DNA of 37,302 nt, from NCBI GenBank assembly GCA_947589505.1, contig CANQCF010000012.1, positions 1 to 37,302 on the forward strand, in the 5' to 3' direction. Position numbers and translations under genes: made by a program. This DNA comes from an uncultured Acetatifactor sp. (GTDB lineage: Bacteria > Bacillota > Clostridia > Lachnospirales > Lachnospiraceae). The notes beneath the pieces were generated by a model that saw only the letters and a program-made list of their open reading frames with translations, was not told where the DNA came from and ran no database searches. Positions 26,056 through 34,788 of this stretch are shown piece after piece; position 1 is the first letter of the stretch; each line of letters opens with the position of its first letter.

Positions 26056-26616
26056 TCAATCCTTCTCCTTCATCACGCTTCCGAACCCGCTCAAAGGCCA
26101 AAACCGAACCCATGCGCGCCCGATGATCTGCCTCCTGTGGACATTTCCCACAGCCAGACTCCTGCTGTCCCCGCTGTTGTTGCGGTTGTCGCCCATCACA
26201 AAATACTCGTCATCGCCAAGCGTGATAGGTTCCGCCGCACGTCCTATGGTTTCCGGCCGGATGACCTCCTTGCCGTAAGCCTCATAAAGCTTTTCCCCGT
26301 CTATGTAGATGCTGCCGTCCTCCCTGATCTGGATGGTCTCCCCCGGCAGGCCAATGATCCTTTTGATAAAATAAGTGCCTTTCTCATTTTCAAAGGGGCG
26401 AAAGACAATGATATCATACCTCTCGGGGTCCTTAAAGCGATAGGAGATCTTGTCCACGATCAAATTGTCCCCATTCTGCAATGCAGGCTCCATGGACTCC
26501 CCCTCCACGCGCGTTCTCTGTCCCACGTAAGTGATCAGGAGCAGGAGCGCCAGACATACCACAAGAAAATACAGCCCTGTTCCCAGCAATTCCTTAAAGA
26601 TCTGTTTTTTCATCAC
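26056..26616 (-). CDS. lepB: Signal peptidase I (copy 2)
   Basis: VEGESMEPAL catalytic Ser, YFIKRIIGLPGE catalytic Lys, YFVMGDNRNNSGDSR. Confidence 0.95.
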   Translation of the reverse strand: MMKKQIFKELLGTGLYFLVVCLALLLLITYVGQRTRVEGESMEPALQNGDNLIVDKISYRFKDPERYDIIVFRPFENEKGTYFIKRIIGLPGETIQIREDGSIYIDGEKLYEAYGKEVIRPETIGRAAEPITLGDDEYFVMGDNRNNSGDSRSLAVGNVHRRQIIGRAWVRFWPLSGFGSVMKEKD

Positions 26617-27451
26617 ACACCTCCAAAGTCATTCTGCCAATTCTCCCGCTTCTGAAATCATCCAGGAGAATTCCGGCGGCCTTCTTCGTATCCAGGGTTT
26701 CCCCCCGGGCATAGCACTTCCGGCTTTCGGCCACCGCCTCCAACAGCTGTGCCGGACTGCCTTCCTCTGAAATACCATATCTGTCTGTCAGGGCGCCGGG
26801 ATACCGCTCCCTGATACAAGTGAGCAGATCGCAGGCAAGCTCATCCGCATAAAGAATTTCGTCATTCAAGGAACCGATAAAGGCCAGGTGCATCCCCACC
26901 GTATCATCCTCAAACTTCGGCCACAGGATGCCGGGGGTATCCAGAAGCTCCAGCGTCTTTCCCATGCGGATCCACTGTTTTCCCTTGGTAACACCCGGTT
27001 TATTTCCCGTTTTCGCACATGCTTTTCCAGCAAAGGAATTGATAAAGGTGGATTTCCCTACATTGGGAATCCCCGCCACCATGGCGCGGACCGGGCGGTT
27101 TACAATCCCCCTTCTGCGGTCCCTCTCTATTTTTTCCCTGCAGGCGCGCTCCACAAGACTTCCGATATTCTTAACGCCGGCGCCGGACTTCGCATTGACC
27201 TCCAGCACGTGTACGCCTTGATTTTCCAAATATTTTACCCACTTTTGATTTTCTTTCGGGTCCGCCAGGTCAGATTTGTTCAGGAGAACGATCCTGCCCT
27301 TTCCCTTTGCCAGCTGATCGATATCCGGATTCCGGCTGCTGGAGGGGATCCTCGCATCCAGAATCTCAATCACCAGATCCACCAGCATCATATTTTCCTG
27401 CATCATACGCTTAGCTTTCGTCATATGACCGGGATACCACTGATAATTCAT
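26594..27451 (-). CDS. rbgA: Ribosome biogenesis GTPase YlqF/RbgA (circularly permuted)
   Basis: MNYQWYPGHMTKAKR N-terminus, NKSDL, GIPNVGKSTFIN, DTPG. Confidence 0.97.
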   Translation of the reverse strand: MNYQWYPGHMTKAKRMMQENMMLVDLVIEILDARIPSSSRNPDIDQLAKGKGRIVLLNKSDLADPKENQKWVKYLENQGVHVLEVNAKSGAGVKNIGSLVERACREKIERDRRRGIVNRPVRAMVAGIPNVGKSTFINSFAGKACAKTGNKPGVTKGKQWIRMGKTLELLDTPGILWPKFEDDTVGMHLAFIGSLNDEILYADELACDLLTCIRERYPGALTDRYGISEEGSPAQLLEAVAESRKCYARGETLDTKKAAGILLDDFRSGRIGRMTLEVCDEKTDL

Positions 27452-27472
27452 ACTTTTATCCTCTTCTGCGTC

Positions 27473-28057
27473 TCAATGGACAAATCCCATTGGTTCCTCA
27501 CCAAAAGGAAGGTGAAACCAGGCCCTTCCCACAATATCTTGTTTGGAAACCGGCCCGATATTCGCATACCGGCTGTCCTCTCCGTCCTGCGGATTCTCCC
27601 CGATGCAAAAATATTGTCCATTTTCCAGGACAAACGGATTTTCTGCAATCCCCGGTTCCATCATTTCTTCCGACGTAAACTCAGAGACCTCGCCGTTGAC
27701 ATACAAAACGCCTTCCTTGATCTGCACCATATCTCCCGGCCCGGCCACCACGCGCTTGACATAATAGTGGGATTTTTCGTTCCCCCTGGGGAGAAAAACC
27801 ACAACGTCTCCCATCTTCGGCTTACCCAGCACATAGGCGAAACGATCCACCAGAATGGTCTGGCCGCTGTATAAAACCGGTTCCATGGAAGAACCCACCA
27901 CATAAGTTTTCAACCCGTAAAAATATACCAGTACAGCGGCAAGAAACGCCGCGATCACCATCCATACAATACAGATCAATATTTCAGAGAAGATCGAGGA
28001 ATTTACCTTTTTCCTGGGCTGATAAAAGCTCAGGCCCTGAATCCTTTTTTTTGCCAT
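27473..28057 (-). CDS. lepB: Signal peptidase I (copy 1, divergent)
   Basis: VVGSSMEPVLYSG, YYVKRVVAGPGD, CIGENPQDGEDSR. Confidence 0.92.
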   Translation of the reverse strand: MAKKRIQGLSFYQPRKKVNSSIFSEILICIVWMVIAAFLAAVLVYFYGLKTYVVGSSMEPVLYSGQTILVDRFAYVLGKPKMGDVVVFLPRGNEKSHYYVKRVVAGPGDMVQIKEGVLYVNGEVSEFTSEEMMEPGIAENPFVLENGQYFCIGENPQDGEDSRYANIGPVSKQDIVGRAWFHLPFGEEPMGFVH

Positions 28058-28096
28058 ATCTCATCCCTTGCCAAACATAACCAAAACTATTTAATG

Positions 28097-28105
28097 ATTA
28101 TACCA
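28097..28105 (-). promoter_or_regulatory. Extended -10 promoter element for lepB1-rbgA
   Basis: TGGTATAAT on the minus strand between the rplS terminator and lepB1; no good -35. Confidence 0.45.
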
Positions 28106-28114
28106 CAAAAGAAT

Positions 28115-28150
28115 GAAAACGAAAAGGGCATTTACCGAAGTAAATGCCCC
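28115..28150 (-). terminator. Rho-independent terminator after rplS
   Basis: GGGCATTTAC-TTCG-GTAAATGCCC followed by TTTTCGTTTT on the minus strand. Confidence 0.93.
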
Positions 28151-28171
28151 TGCCTTCAATTCACGACAAAA

Positions 28172-28519
28172 TTACTTTACAAGCTCCTTAACCTTTGCTT
28201 TCTTGCCGAAACGGTTCCTCAGGTAGTTCAGTTTAGCCCGTCTCACCTTGCCGTACCTCACAACCTCGATCTTTTCCACGTTCGGGGAATGAAGGGGCCA
28301 GGTCTTCTCTACGCCTACGCCATTGGAAGTCTTTCTTACAGTAAAGGTCTCCCGGTTGCTGCCGCCCTGTCTCTTCAGGACAACGCCCTCAAAAACCTGT
28401 ACTCTCTCCCTGTTACCCTCTTTGATCTTACCGTAAACCCTTACGGTATCGCCCACGTTGAAATCATCAACGGAAGCTTTCAGCTGTGCAGCCTCGATCT
28501 CTCTGATAATGTCACTCAT
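28172..28519 (-). CDS. rplS: 50S ribosomal protein L19
   Basis: [44 protein letters not shown]. Confidence 0.98.
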   Translation of the reverse strand: MSDIIREIEAAQLKASVDDFNVGDTVRVYGKIKEGNRERVQVFEGVVLKRQGGSNRETFTVRKTSNGVGVEKTWPLHSPNVEKIEVVRYGKVRRAKLNYLRNRFGKKAKVKELVK

Positions 28520-28602
28520 CTCTTTTGAGCCTCCTTAAAAAAATTGATGTTCTATAATGCCGTTCCGGCAACAGAGGACCATCTCATCTTTGCAACTTTA
28601 AC

Positions 28603-28631
28603 ATGATAACACAGACCCATATAAATTGCAA
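28603..28631 (-). promoter_or_regulatory. Independent rplS promoter
   Basis: TTGCAA-N17-TATCAT on the minus strand, ~85 nt upstream of the rplS start. Confidence 0.6.
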
Positions 28632-28634
28632 GTA

Positions 28635-29663
28635 TTATTTTTGCAAAAGTCTCTCTGCCAGCCTGTCTGCGCCACAGCCATCCACCAGCTCCTGCATTTT
28701 GGAAGAAATCTCCCTGCGCAATGCCTCATTCAGCGATAGCATATCGATTTCCTCCAAGATTTTATTTTCAAAATCACCTATCTCTCTGACATCCCCTATG
28801 TTTCTCATCAGTCCCATGCGCTGAAACGCCCCCGCGCCCATCTTCTGATTGTCCGCAAAAACATAAGTCACAGTTGGCACCCCGCACGCACAAAGCTCAT
28901 ATAGAGTGCTCCCTGCCGCCGAAACTGCGATATCGCTTTCCATCAGCAGCGCCTTCATATCCCTGACATTCCTGTGCACTATGATTCGGTCGCTGTTCCC
29001 TGCCAGAGCGCATATTTCTTCCGCATCCCTGTTCATGGCTCCTACTAAAAAGTGATACTTATATTTTATCCCTTTCTCCAGCAAAGTCCGGATCAGCCTT
29101 ACGGTGATATGTTCCGGATCCGCGCCCCCGGTGGAGACAAGCACCTCTGACACTTTTTCCGGCTGACTGTGCTTTTCCACACATCGGAAATCATTGCGCA
29201 GGGGCGCATATTTGATCCCCAGATATTGCTTCGGCGCCTTTACGCCGCTGCGTCCGTACAGTTCCTCATAGCCCAGATAGGGGCCATAGGCATTGTAATT
29301 CACCAGCGCCCTGCATGGATAGGGGAAAGCGCCAAGATCGTCTATATATACCAGACTGCAGATCACGTTCAAGGCATCCATATATGTCCTCGTGACAAAA
29401 TACGTATCCAGGATCACGAGATCCGGACATTTTTTTTGGATCAGGGACTGCATAGCGCTGATTTCATCATCCAAATGATCATACCTTGTGCCAAGCGTAA
29501 CTGTCTCGTATCCCCTTGAAGAAATCAGCTCCTCAGGAGTGTTGTCGGCGATCGCAAAAATACAGTTTTCCCCTCTGCGCCGAAAGGCGTCCGCCATCGA
29601 CAGACATCTCATGATATGCCCTGTACACACGATACTGTTGCCATCCGCCCTGAATATGATCAT
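28635..29663 (-). CDS. pseG: PseG-like UDP-sugar hydrolase
   Basis: FRADGNSIVCTGHIMRCLSMADAF N-terminus, STGGADPEH, SAAGSTLYELCACGVPTVTYVFADNQ. Confidence 0.88.
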   Translation of the reverse strand: MIIFRADGNSIVCTGHIMRCLSMADAFRRRGENCIFAIADNTPEELISSRGYETVTLGTRYDHLDDEISAMQSLIQKKCPDLVILDTYFVTRTYMDALNVICSLVYIDDLGAFPYPCRALVNYNAYGPYLGYEELYGRSGVKAPKQYLGIKYAPLRNDFRCVEKHSQPEKVSEVLVSTGGADPEHITVRLIRTLLEKGIKYKYHFLVGAMNRDAEEICALAGNSDRIIVHRNVRDMKALLMESDIAVSAAGSTLYELCACGVPTVTYVFADNQKMGAGAFQRMGLMRNIGDVREIGDFENKILEEIDMLSLNEALRREISSKMQELVDGCGADRLAERLLQK

Positions 29664-29683
29664 CTTCTAAATCCTCACACAAT

Positions 29684-30370
29684 TCATCTTTCAACGATCC
29701 GTATCACTTCAAAGGCTTCCGCCTTTTCGACCCCTACGCCTGCGCCTCTTACCTCAGCCAGCGCCTCCAGCATCTTCAGGGATCTGGGGTGAGGAAATTC
29801 ACACAGTTCACTCGTATATGCGCGCATCGCATCACATTTCACCTGAAAAGTCTCCGTGATATCCACATATTTCTGGGCAAAAAAACTCTCTTTTTTATTT
29901 CCGAAATTCCACTCCGTAGACGAAACAGTCTCAAAGCCATATATTTCCCTTACAGAATAGCTGCCAATAGGACGCGTCGCCGTCAAAACGGCCTCATTCG
30001 TTATTCTATGGTCAATATTCAGATCACCCGAATGATGGGTATATATGACCTGCGGCCCGATCTCTTTGATATATTTCTCCACAACCTTCACAATGTCCAA
30101 CAGCGCGGCCGTATCAAATCGATTATCCGGAAAAGACTCGAAAAAGATCTCTTTATATCCGATCATTTCAGAAGCGGCATAGGAATCCCTGTGAAGCGAT
30201 TCCACAGCCCCCTGATCCGCCAGTTCACGGGAATCCCATCTGGATGTCTGGCCCTCGCCTAAGATAACCGCATAAGCCTCATCTCCCGCCAATACTGCCT
30301 TCCGTATAGTCCCGCCTACGCCCAATATCTCATCATCGGGATGAGCGGCCACCACTAAGATCTTACTCAT
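29684..30370 (-). CDS. PIG-L/LmbE-family deacetylase
   Basis: VVAAHPDDEILGVGGT, YTHHSGDLNIDHR. Confidence 0.93.
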   Translation of the reverse strand: MSKILVVAAHPDDEILGVGGTIRKAVLAGDEAYAVILGEGQTSRWDSRELADQGAVESLHRDSYAASEMIGYKEIFFESFPDNRFDTAALLDIVKVVEKYIKEIGPQVIYTHHSGDLNIDHRITNEAVLTATRPIGSYSVREIYGFETVSSTEWNFGNKKESFFAQKYVDITETFQVKCDAMRAYTSELCEFPHPRSLKMLEALAEVRGAGVGVEKAEAFEVIRIVER

Positions 30371-31052
30371 GATCCTTCCTCCTGAATACTACTTCTGCCC
30401 TTACCTCGTCTCCATCTTTAACCGCACCGGTAAATTCCAACCGGTATGCCCCGTAATCGAGAAACGCCTTGGGATACCCTTCCGCGTCCAACATTCTGAT
30501 ATAATCATAAACCTGTTCCGGACTGAACTCCGTTCCGATCTCGCTCTCCTCCGGTTTTCGCCGCTTAAAGGCAACGACTTCCCCGGACTGCGGCACAGGA
30601 ACCGGTTTTTCCTCCATAATTTTTGGGATCATAACCTGAAAGATGATCCCGGCCGCTCTCTCAAAGATTTCCTCTGCGCTTCCGTCCAGAGATAGGGGTT
30701 CCTTCCAGTAAACCGGCCCCGCATCGATTCCTTCCGTTACCCTGATCGCCGAAATCTTAGTATCCTTTATCCCCCGCACAATCAGATTCTGCAGAGGGCT
30801 TCCTCCTCGCCCAAACGGAAGATCCGTCATGTGAAAAACAACACAGGGGAAACGGTCATAAATCTCCGCCGGAATGATATACGACCAGTGGGGGAAGAAA
30901 ATATAATCCGGCTGAAATTCCTCCAGATATTCCGTGGTAAGTTCCTCCCGGTTCGTTATGATTGTGAATTTGTGTATATCCCTGTATTTGTTTTTCAGTA
31001 GTTCAGCCTGCTTTATATTCCACGACTTTATGGTGGCAATGACTATATTCAC
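30363..31052 (-). CDS. Formyltransferase-like protein (methionyl-tRNA formyltransferase/sugar N-formyltransferase fold)
   Basis: FHMTDLPFGRGGSPLQNLIVRG (HxSLLPxxRG..P-like), IDAGPVYWKEPLSL; 8-bp overlap with the deacetylase; GTG start at 31052 with AAGGA-type RBS preferred. Confidence 0.82.
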   Translation of the reverse strand: MNIVIATIKSWNIKQAELLKNKYRDIHKFTIITNREELTTEYLEEFQPDYIFFPHWSYIIPAEIYDRFPCVVFHMTDLPFGRGGSPLQNLIVRGIKDTKISAIRVTEGIDAGPVYWKEPLSLDGSAEEIFERAAGIIFQVMIPKIMEEKPVPVPQSGEVVAFKRRKPEESEIGTEFSPEQVYDYIRMLDAEGYPKAFLDYGAYRLEFTGAVKDGDEVRAEVVFRRKDHE

Positions 31053-31106
31053 AGTGTTTCTGACATCCTTTCTTATCAATCTTATGTATCGTGACTCCCT
31101 TTGGCG

Positions 31107-31161
31107 TATCGTACAAAAAGCTCCATTTTATTATAACTGATAATAATGGATGGAGAGAAGC
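31107..31161 (-). terminator. Candidate terminator after the GNAT gene
   Basis: Minus strand CTCCATCCATTATTAT-cagtt-ATAATAAAATGGAG followed by CTTTTTG. Confidence 0.6.
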
Positions 31162-31204
31162 CTCTCAGATCTCCCAGCTGCAAGGCCTCCCTGTAAATCT
31201 CTGC

Positions 31205-31684
31205 TTACAAATTCCCGCTGTTATCTTGAACTTCATTTAACTCTTTGCCCAAGGTATAGGAATAAACCCCATATTGGGGGCTAAAGTCATTGTCGAGGAG
31301 CATTTTTTGAGAGCCAATATTTTCCGCTTTTACCAAAGCCACAATCTCTTTCACATCCCTGAAATTTGTCTCTACATATTGTTTTACCAAGGCAATCAAT
31401 TCTTTTCCATATCCCATCATACGAAAACCTGGCGCTATGCTGTAATCAAGTTCAGCCGCATCGCCCTTTGTTTCAATTCTGACCTGTCCGACCGGAACCC
31501 CCTCTTTTTCAAATATGAGCTGATGAATATTTTCTGTTTTCAAAATCTTTTGAAACCAATTCACATGCTCGTCATAAGAAATGACATGGGAATCAAAAGC
31601 GCTGTTTCGAGTTATCGGATCATTGACCCAGGAAAACAACAGCTCTACATCCTTTTCGTCCGCTTTTCTCAAATATCCTTCCAT
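31205..31684 (-). CDS. GNAT N-acetyltransferase, PseH-like
   Basis: LRKADEKDVELLFSWVNDPITRNSAF, SIAPGFRMMGYGKELIAL, VKAENIGSQKMLLDNDF. Confidence 0.85.
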   Translation of the reverse strand: MEGYLRKADEKDVELLFSWVNDPITRNSAFDSHVISYDEHVNWFQKILKTENIHQLIFEKEGVPVGQVRIETKGDAAELDYSIAPGFRMMGYGKELIALVKQYVETNFRDVKEIVALVKAENIGSQKMLLDNDFSPQYGVYSYTLGKELNEVQDNSGNL

Positions 31685-31686
31685 TC

Positions 31687-32721
31687 TTACAATCTCCCGA
31701 TCATATCCATCCGCATCGGTTCACCGCGTTTGATATCCCTGAGAGCGCACTGGCCCAAGATATCCTCATAATATTTCGGAGCCATTCCGTATCCGGGCCG
31801 GATCACCCTGACATTTTCAGCGTTGATCGTCTCCCCCTTTTTGATATCCTTCACCGCAAAGATCGATCTCTTAAATACAACATTGGACTTCTCCTGCTGC
31901 GTCACACCGTAAGCTACCCGTCCAATCGCCTTTTCCGCCTGCCGGATATCCTTTACCATCTGTTGGAATTCCGCAGGTTCCATTGAAAAAGTACAGTCCG
32001 GATTTTGGATCTTTCTGCTGAGGCAAAAATGTTTTTCAATGATCTTAGCTCCAAGCGCAACCGCTGTAACGGCGCCTACTGACCCCATGGAATGATCCGA
32101 AAGTCCAACAGGCACTCCGAAAACCTCACCCATATTTCTCATGGTTGCAAGATTCATTTCATCTGTGATCGCAGGATAAGCGCTGGCACACCGCAGAAGG
32201 GCGATCCGGTTATTCCCCATGCTCCGGATGGCACTGACAGCCTCGTCTATCTCCGCCAGGGCAGACATTCCGGTTGACATGATAATGGGCTTTCCCTTGG
32301 AGGCAACATACTTCAGCAGGGGAATATCTCCGATTTCAAAGGAAGCGATCTTATAAAACTCAATGCCCAGATCTTCCAGAAAATCCACGGAAGTCCGATC
32401 AAAGGGAGTCGAAAAGAAATCAATCCCCACTCTCTCCGCCTCTTTCTTCAATTCCGCCTGCCACTCCCAGGGAGTATATGCCTTTTCATAAAGATGATAC
32501 AGGTTTTCACCCTCCCATGTGCCATCTTCTATCTGAAAATATTCATTGTCACAGTCAATCGTCATCGTATCCGGCGTGTAGGTTTGAATCTTGATACAAT
32601 CCGCACCGGACTCCTTCGCCGCATGAATGATCTCCTTTGCACGCTCCAGGCTTCCCGCGTGATTCCCGGACATTTCCGCAATAATATACGCCTGATCCAA
32701 ATTTTTAATATCAAACTTCAT
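31687..32721 (-). CDS. pseI: Pseudaminic acid synthase-like NeuB family enzyme with SAF domain
   Basis: AYIIAEMSGNHAGSLERAKEIIHAAKESGADCIKIQTYTPDTMT, STGMSALAEID, VGLSDHSMG, C-terminal SAF (VKDIKKGETINAENVRVIRPG). Confidence 0.9.
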   Translation of the reverse strand: MKFDIKNLDQAYIIAEMSGNHAGSLERAKEIIHAAKESGADCIKIQTYTPDTMTIDCDNEYFQIEDGTWEGENLYHLYEKAYTPWEWQAELKKEAERVGIDFFSTPFDRTSVDFLEDLGIEFYKIASFEIGDIPLLKYVASKGKPIIMSTGMSALAEIDEAVSAIRSMGNNRIALLRCASAYPAITDEMNLATMRNMGEVFGVPVGLSDHSMGSVGAVTAVALGAKIIEKHFCLSRKIQNPDCTFSMEPAEFQQMVKDIRQAEKAIGRVAYGVTQQEKSNVVFKRSIFAVKDIKKGETINAENVRVIRPGYGMAPKYYEDILGQCALRDIKRGEPMRMDMIGRL

Positions 32722-32748
32722 CGTCCGCCATAATCCCTTCCGTATCAA

Positions 32749-34155
32749 TTACTTCAATTGCTCTGATTGCCCTCTTCCCAGCCAGAAAACCTTTTTTGCC
32801 CCCGTATAAAGTCCCATTTTCTCCTGCATTTTCAGAGAGGCAATATTATTCTCCCTGATATGCGCGTAGGGGATACCGCCCCTCTCCAGCGCCTTGTTTA
32901 CGAGATATGAAGCCAGGGAAGACCCCAGTTTCAGCCGCCGGAACTTCGGATCCACATACAGGATCCCCAGGCTGCCGTCATCATGCATTCCCGCGAAACC
33001 GGCGATCTCCCCATCCACATAAGCGGCGAAAAGCTCCCCTTTTTGAATCCGCTGTCTCAAATAGTTCTCGTCCCCGTTTTCATAATTTTCAACCGCATAA
33101 GGAAGCGCCTCCATCGGGAACCTGCGGATATCCTTATGCGCTACGGGAAGACTGACGCGCTGCGTGTAAACCGACTGATAACAGGAAGCATGAACCTCCA
33201 TCCCGTATTCTTTTGTCAAAATCTCATTCAGAGGCTCAAAATTGTGCAGGATCAAATGCCAGTCTTCCGGAAGATGCGTCAGCAGCTCCCGACCTGCCTC
33301 TGTGGAATCACAGCACAGTTCAATGACGCCGGCCCCGGGATTGGAGGCAATGACCTGATCCCCTGCCGCGTAAAGGATTTCCGCCACACCCCGCTGCAGA
33401 TTATCGATCATATAGGCATTTTCTTTCTTATGTCTGAGGAGAATTTCCGCCATTTCCTGCCTCGCGGCATATTTCGCATACAGATCCGGGCGAAACTCCC
33501 TGGTCCGCTCTTTTGCCCTCTCCAGTCTCCAGTTCCGGATCCTCTTGTGATCTCCGGACAGAAGCTCCTCGGGAACCCTTCTGCCATGCCATTCCTCCGG
33601 CCGGGAATACTGCGGATACTCCAGAAGGTCGTTGTCAAAGCTCTCCGTTTCCGCCGATTCCTCGTTGTTGAGGACGCCCGGGATCAGCCGGGAAACCGCG
33701 TCGATCATCACCATCGCCGGGAGTTCCCCTCCGGTCAAAACATAATCTCCGATAGAGATCCTGTCCGTCACGACCTCCTCCAGGACCCTCTCATCGATCC
33801 CCTCATAATGACCGCATAGCAATATCAATTCCTCTTCTTCGGAAAGCTCCTGTGCCAGACTCTGTGTAAAAGGTTTCCCCTGGGGCGTGACATACACGGT
33901 TCTCACAGGTTTTTTCACGCATTCCGCATCCTGCAGCGACCGCCAGGCGTCAAAAACCGGCTGGGCCTGCATCAACATGCCGGCGCCGCCGCCGTATGGA
34001 TAGTCGTCCACCTTGCCATGCCTGTCCTGCGTGAACTGCCGGATATCCACCGGATGGACCTCTATCAATCCATTCGCCATTGCTCTCTTCAAAATACTGT
34101 TGTCACAGCCATTCCGGATCATCTCCGGGAAAAGCGTCAATACATGAAATACCAT
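32749..34155 (-). CDS. trmD: tRNA (guanine-N1)-methyltransferase TrmD with a C-terminal GNAT acetyltransferase-like extension
   Basis: TrmD motifs VDDYPYGGGAGMLMQ, LLCGHYEGIDERV, DYVLTGGELPAMVMIDAVSRLIPGVL; then in-frame C-terminal ILYVDPKFRRLKLGSSLASYLVNKAL...ENNIASLKMQEKMGLY (GNAT). Confidence 0.93.
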   Translation of the reverse strand: MVFHVLTLFPEMIRNGCDNSILKRAMANGLIEVHPVDIRQFTQDRHGKVDDYPYGGGAGMLMQAQPVFDAWRSLQDAECVKKPVRTVYVTPQGKPFTQSLAQELSEEEELILLCGHYEGIDERVLEEVVTDRISIGDYVLTGGELPAMVMIDAVSRLIPGVLNNEESAETESFDNDLLEYPQYSRPEEWHGRRVPEELLSGDHKRIRNWRLERAKERTREFRPDLYAKYAARQEMAEILLRHKKENAYMIDNLQRGVAEILYAAGDQVIASNPGAGVIELCCDSTEAGRELLTHLPEDWHLILHNFEPLNEILTKEYGMEVHASCYQSVYTQRVSLPVAHKDIRRFPMEALPYAVENYENGDENYLRQRIQKGELFAAYVDGEIAGFAGMHDDGSLGILYVDPKFRRLKLGSSLASYLVNKALERGGIPYAHIRENNIASLKMQEKMGLYTGAKKVFWLGRGQSEQLK

Positions 34156-34156
34156 C

Positions 34157-34663
34157 TCACAAAAGCCCCTCCAGGATATGGACTTTCATAAATCCCTCCT
34201 CCACCTGCACATCCAGGATACACTCCCTGATAGCCGGAAGAAGAAGTTCTTCGCCGTCCGTCATCCTGATCACATAGACATCATTTGCGCCGGTGACCAT
34301 CACATCCTGCAGAATACCGATCTCCTGATCTTTCTCGTCAACCACCCGCATACCGATCAGATCCGCGATAAAGTACTCGTCCCTCTGCAGGCGCACCGCG
34401 TTCTCCCGCGGCACATAAAGACTGCACTGACGCAGCTTTTCCACATCATCCCTATTGTCAAATCCCTTCAGCTTCAGGATCACCATCTGCTTTGAAAACT
34501 TCACATGTTCGATTTCCACCTGACGCTCTTCTTTTCCAAGCGCCAGCGTCACTTCCTTCAGACGCTTAAACCGCTTGGGATCATCCGTGGTGGGGTAGAC
34601 CTTTACCTCCCCCATCACCCCATGCGGCGACGTGATCACACCGACCTGAAACCTGGTCTCCAA
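34157..34663 (-). CDS. rimM: 16S rRNA processing protein RimM
   Basis: FQVGVITSPHGVMGEVKVYPTTDDPKRF; PRC-barrel-like C-terminus; TTG start at 34663 with GGGAGGG RBS. Confidence 0.95.
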   Translation of the reverse strand: METRFQVGVITSPHGVMGEVKVYPTTDDPKRFKRLKEVTLALGKEERQVEIEHVKFSKQMVILKLKGFDNRDDVEKLRQCSLYVPRENAVRLQRDEYFIADLIGMRVVDEKDQEIGILQDVMVTGANDVYVIRMTDGEELLLPAIRECILDVQVEEGFMKVHILEGLL

Positions 34664-34724
34664 AAAAATCCCTCCCAAAATATCCTTCTGAGCCGCCCAT
34701 TGCCCGCTGTCTGTTCCAGCAGTC

Positions 34725-34770
34725 AAAGGGACTGTCACAGCAAGATTTTTCTTGGCGCGACAGCCCCTTT
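34725..34770. repeat. Long intergenic hairpin between khpA and rimM
   Basis: Minus strand AAAGGGGCTGTC-gcg-CCAAG-aaaaat-CTTGC-tgt-GACAGTCCCTTT. Confidence 0.88.
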
Positions 34771-34788
34771 ATTTCTGGTTGCCTTAAA

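Noticed and set aside
26888-27874. 328-aa + strand ORF opposite rbgA and lepB
   Set aside because: Antisense to two conserved genes; no domain signal.
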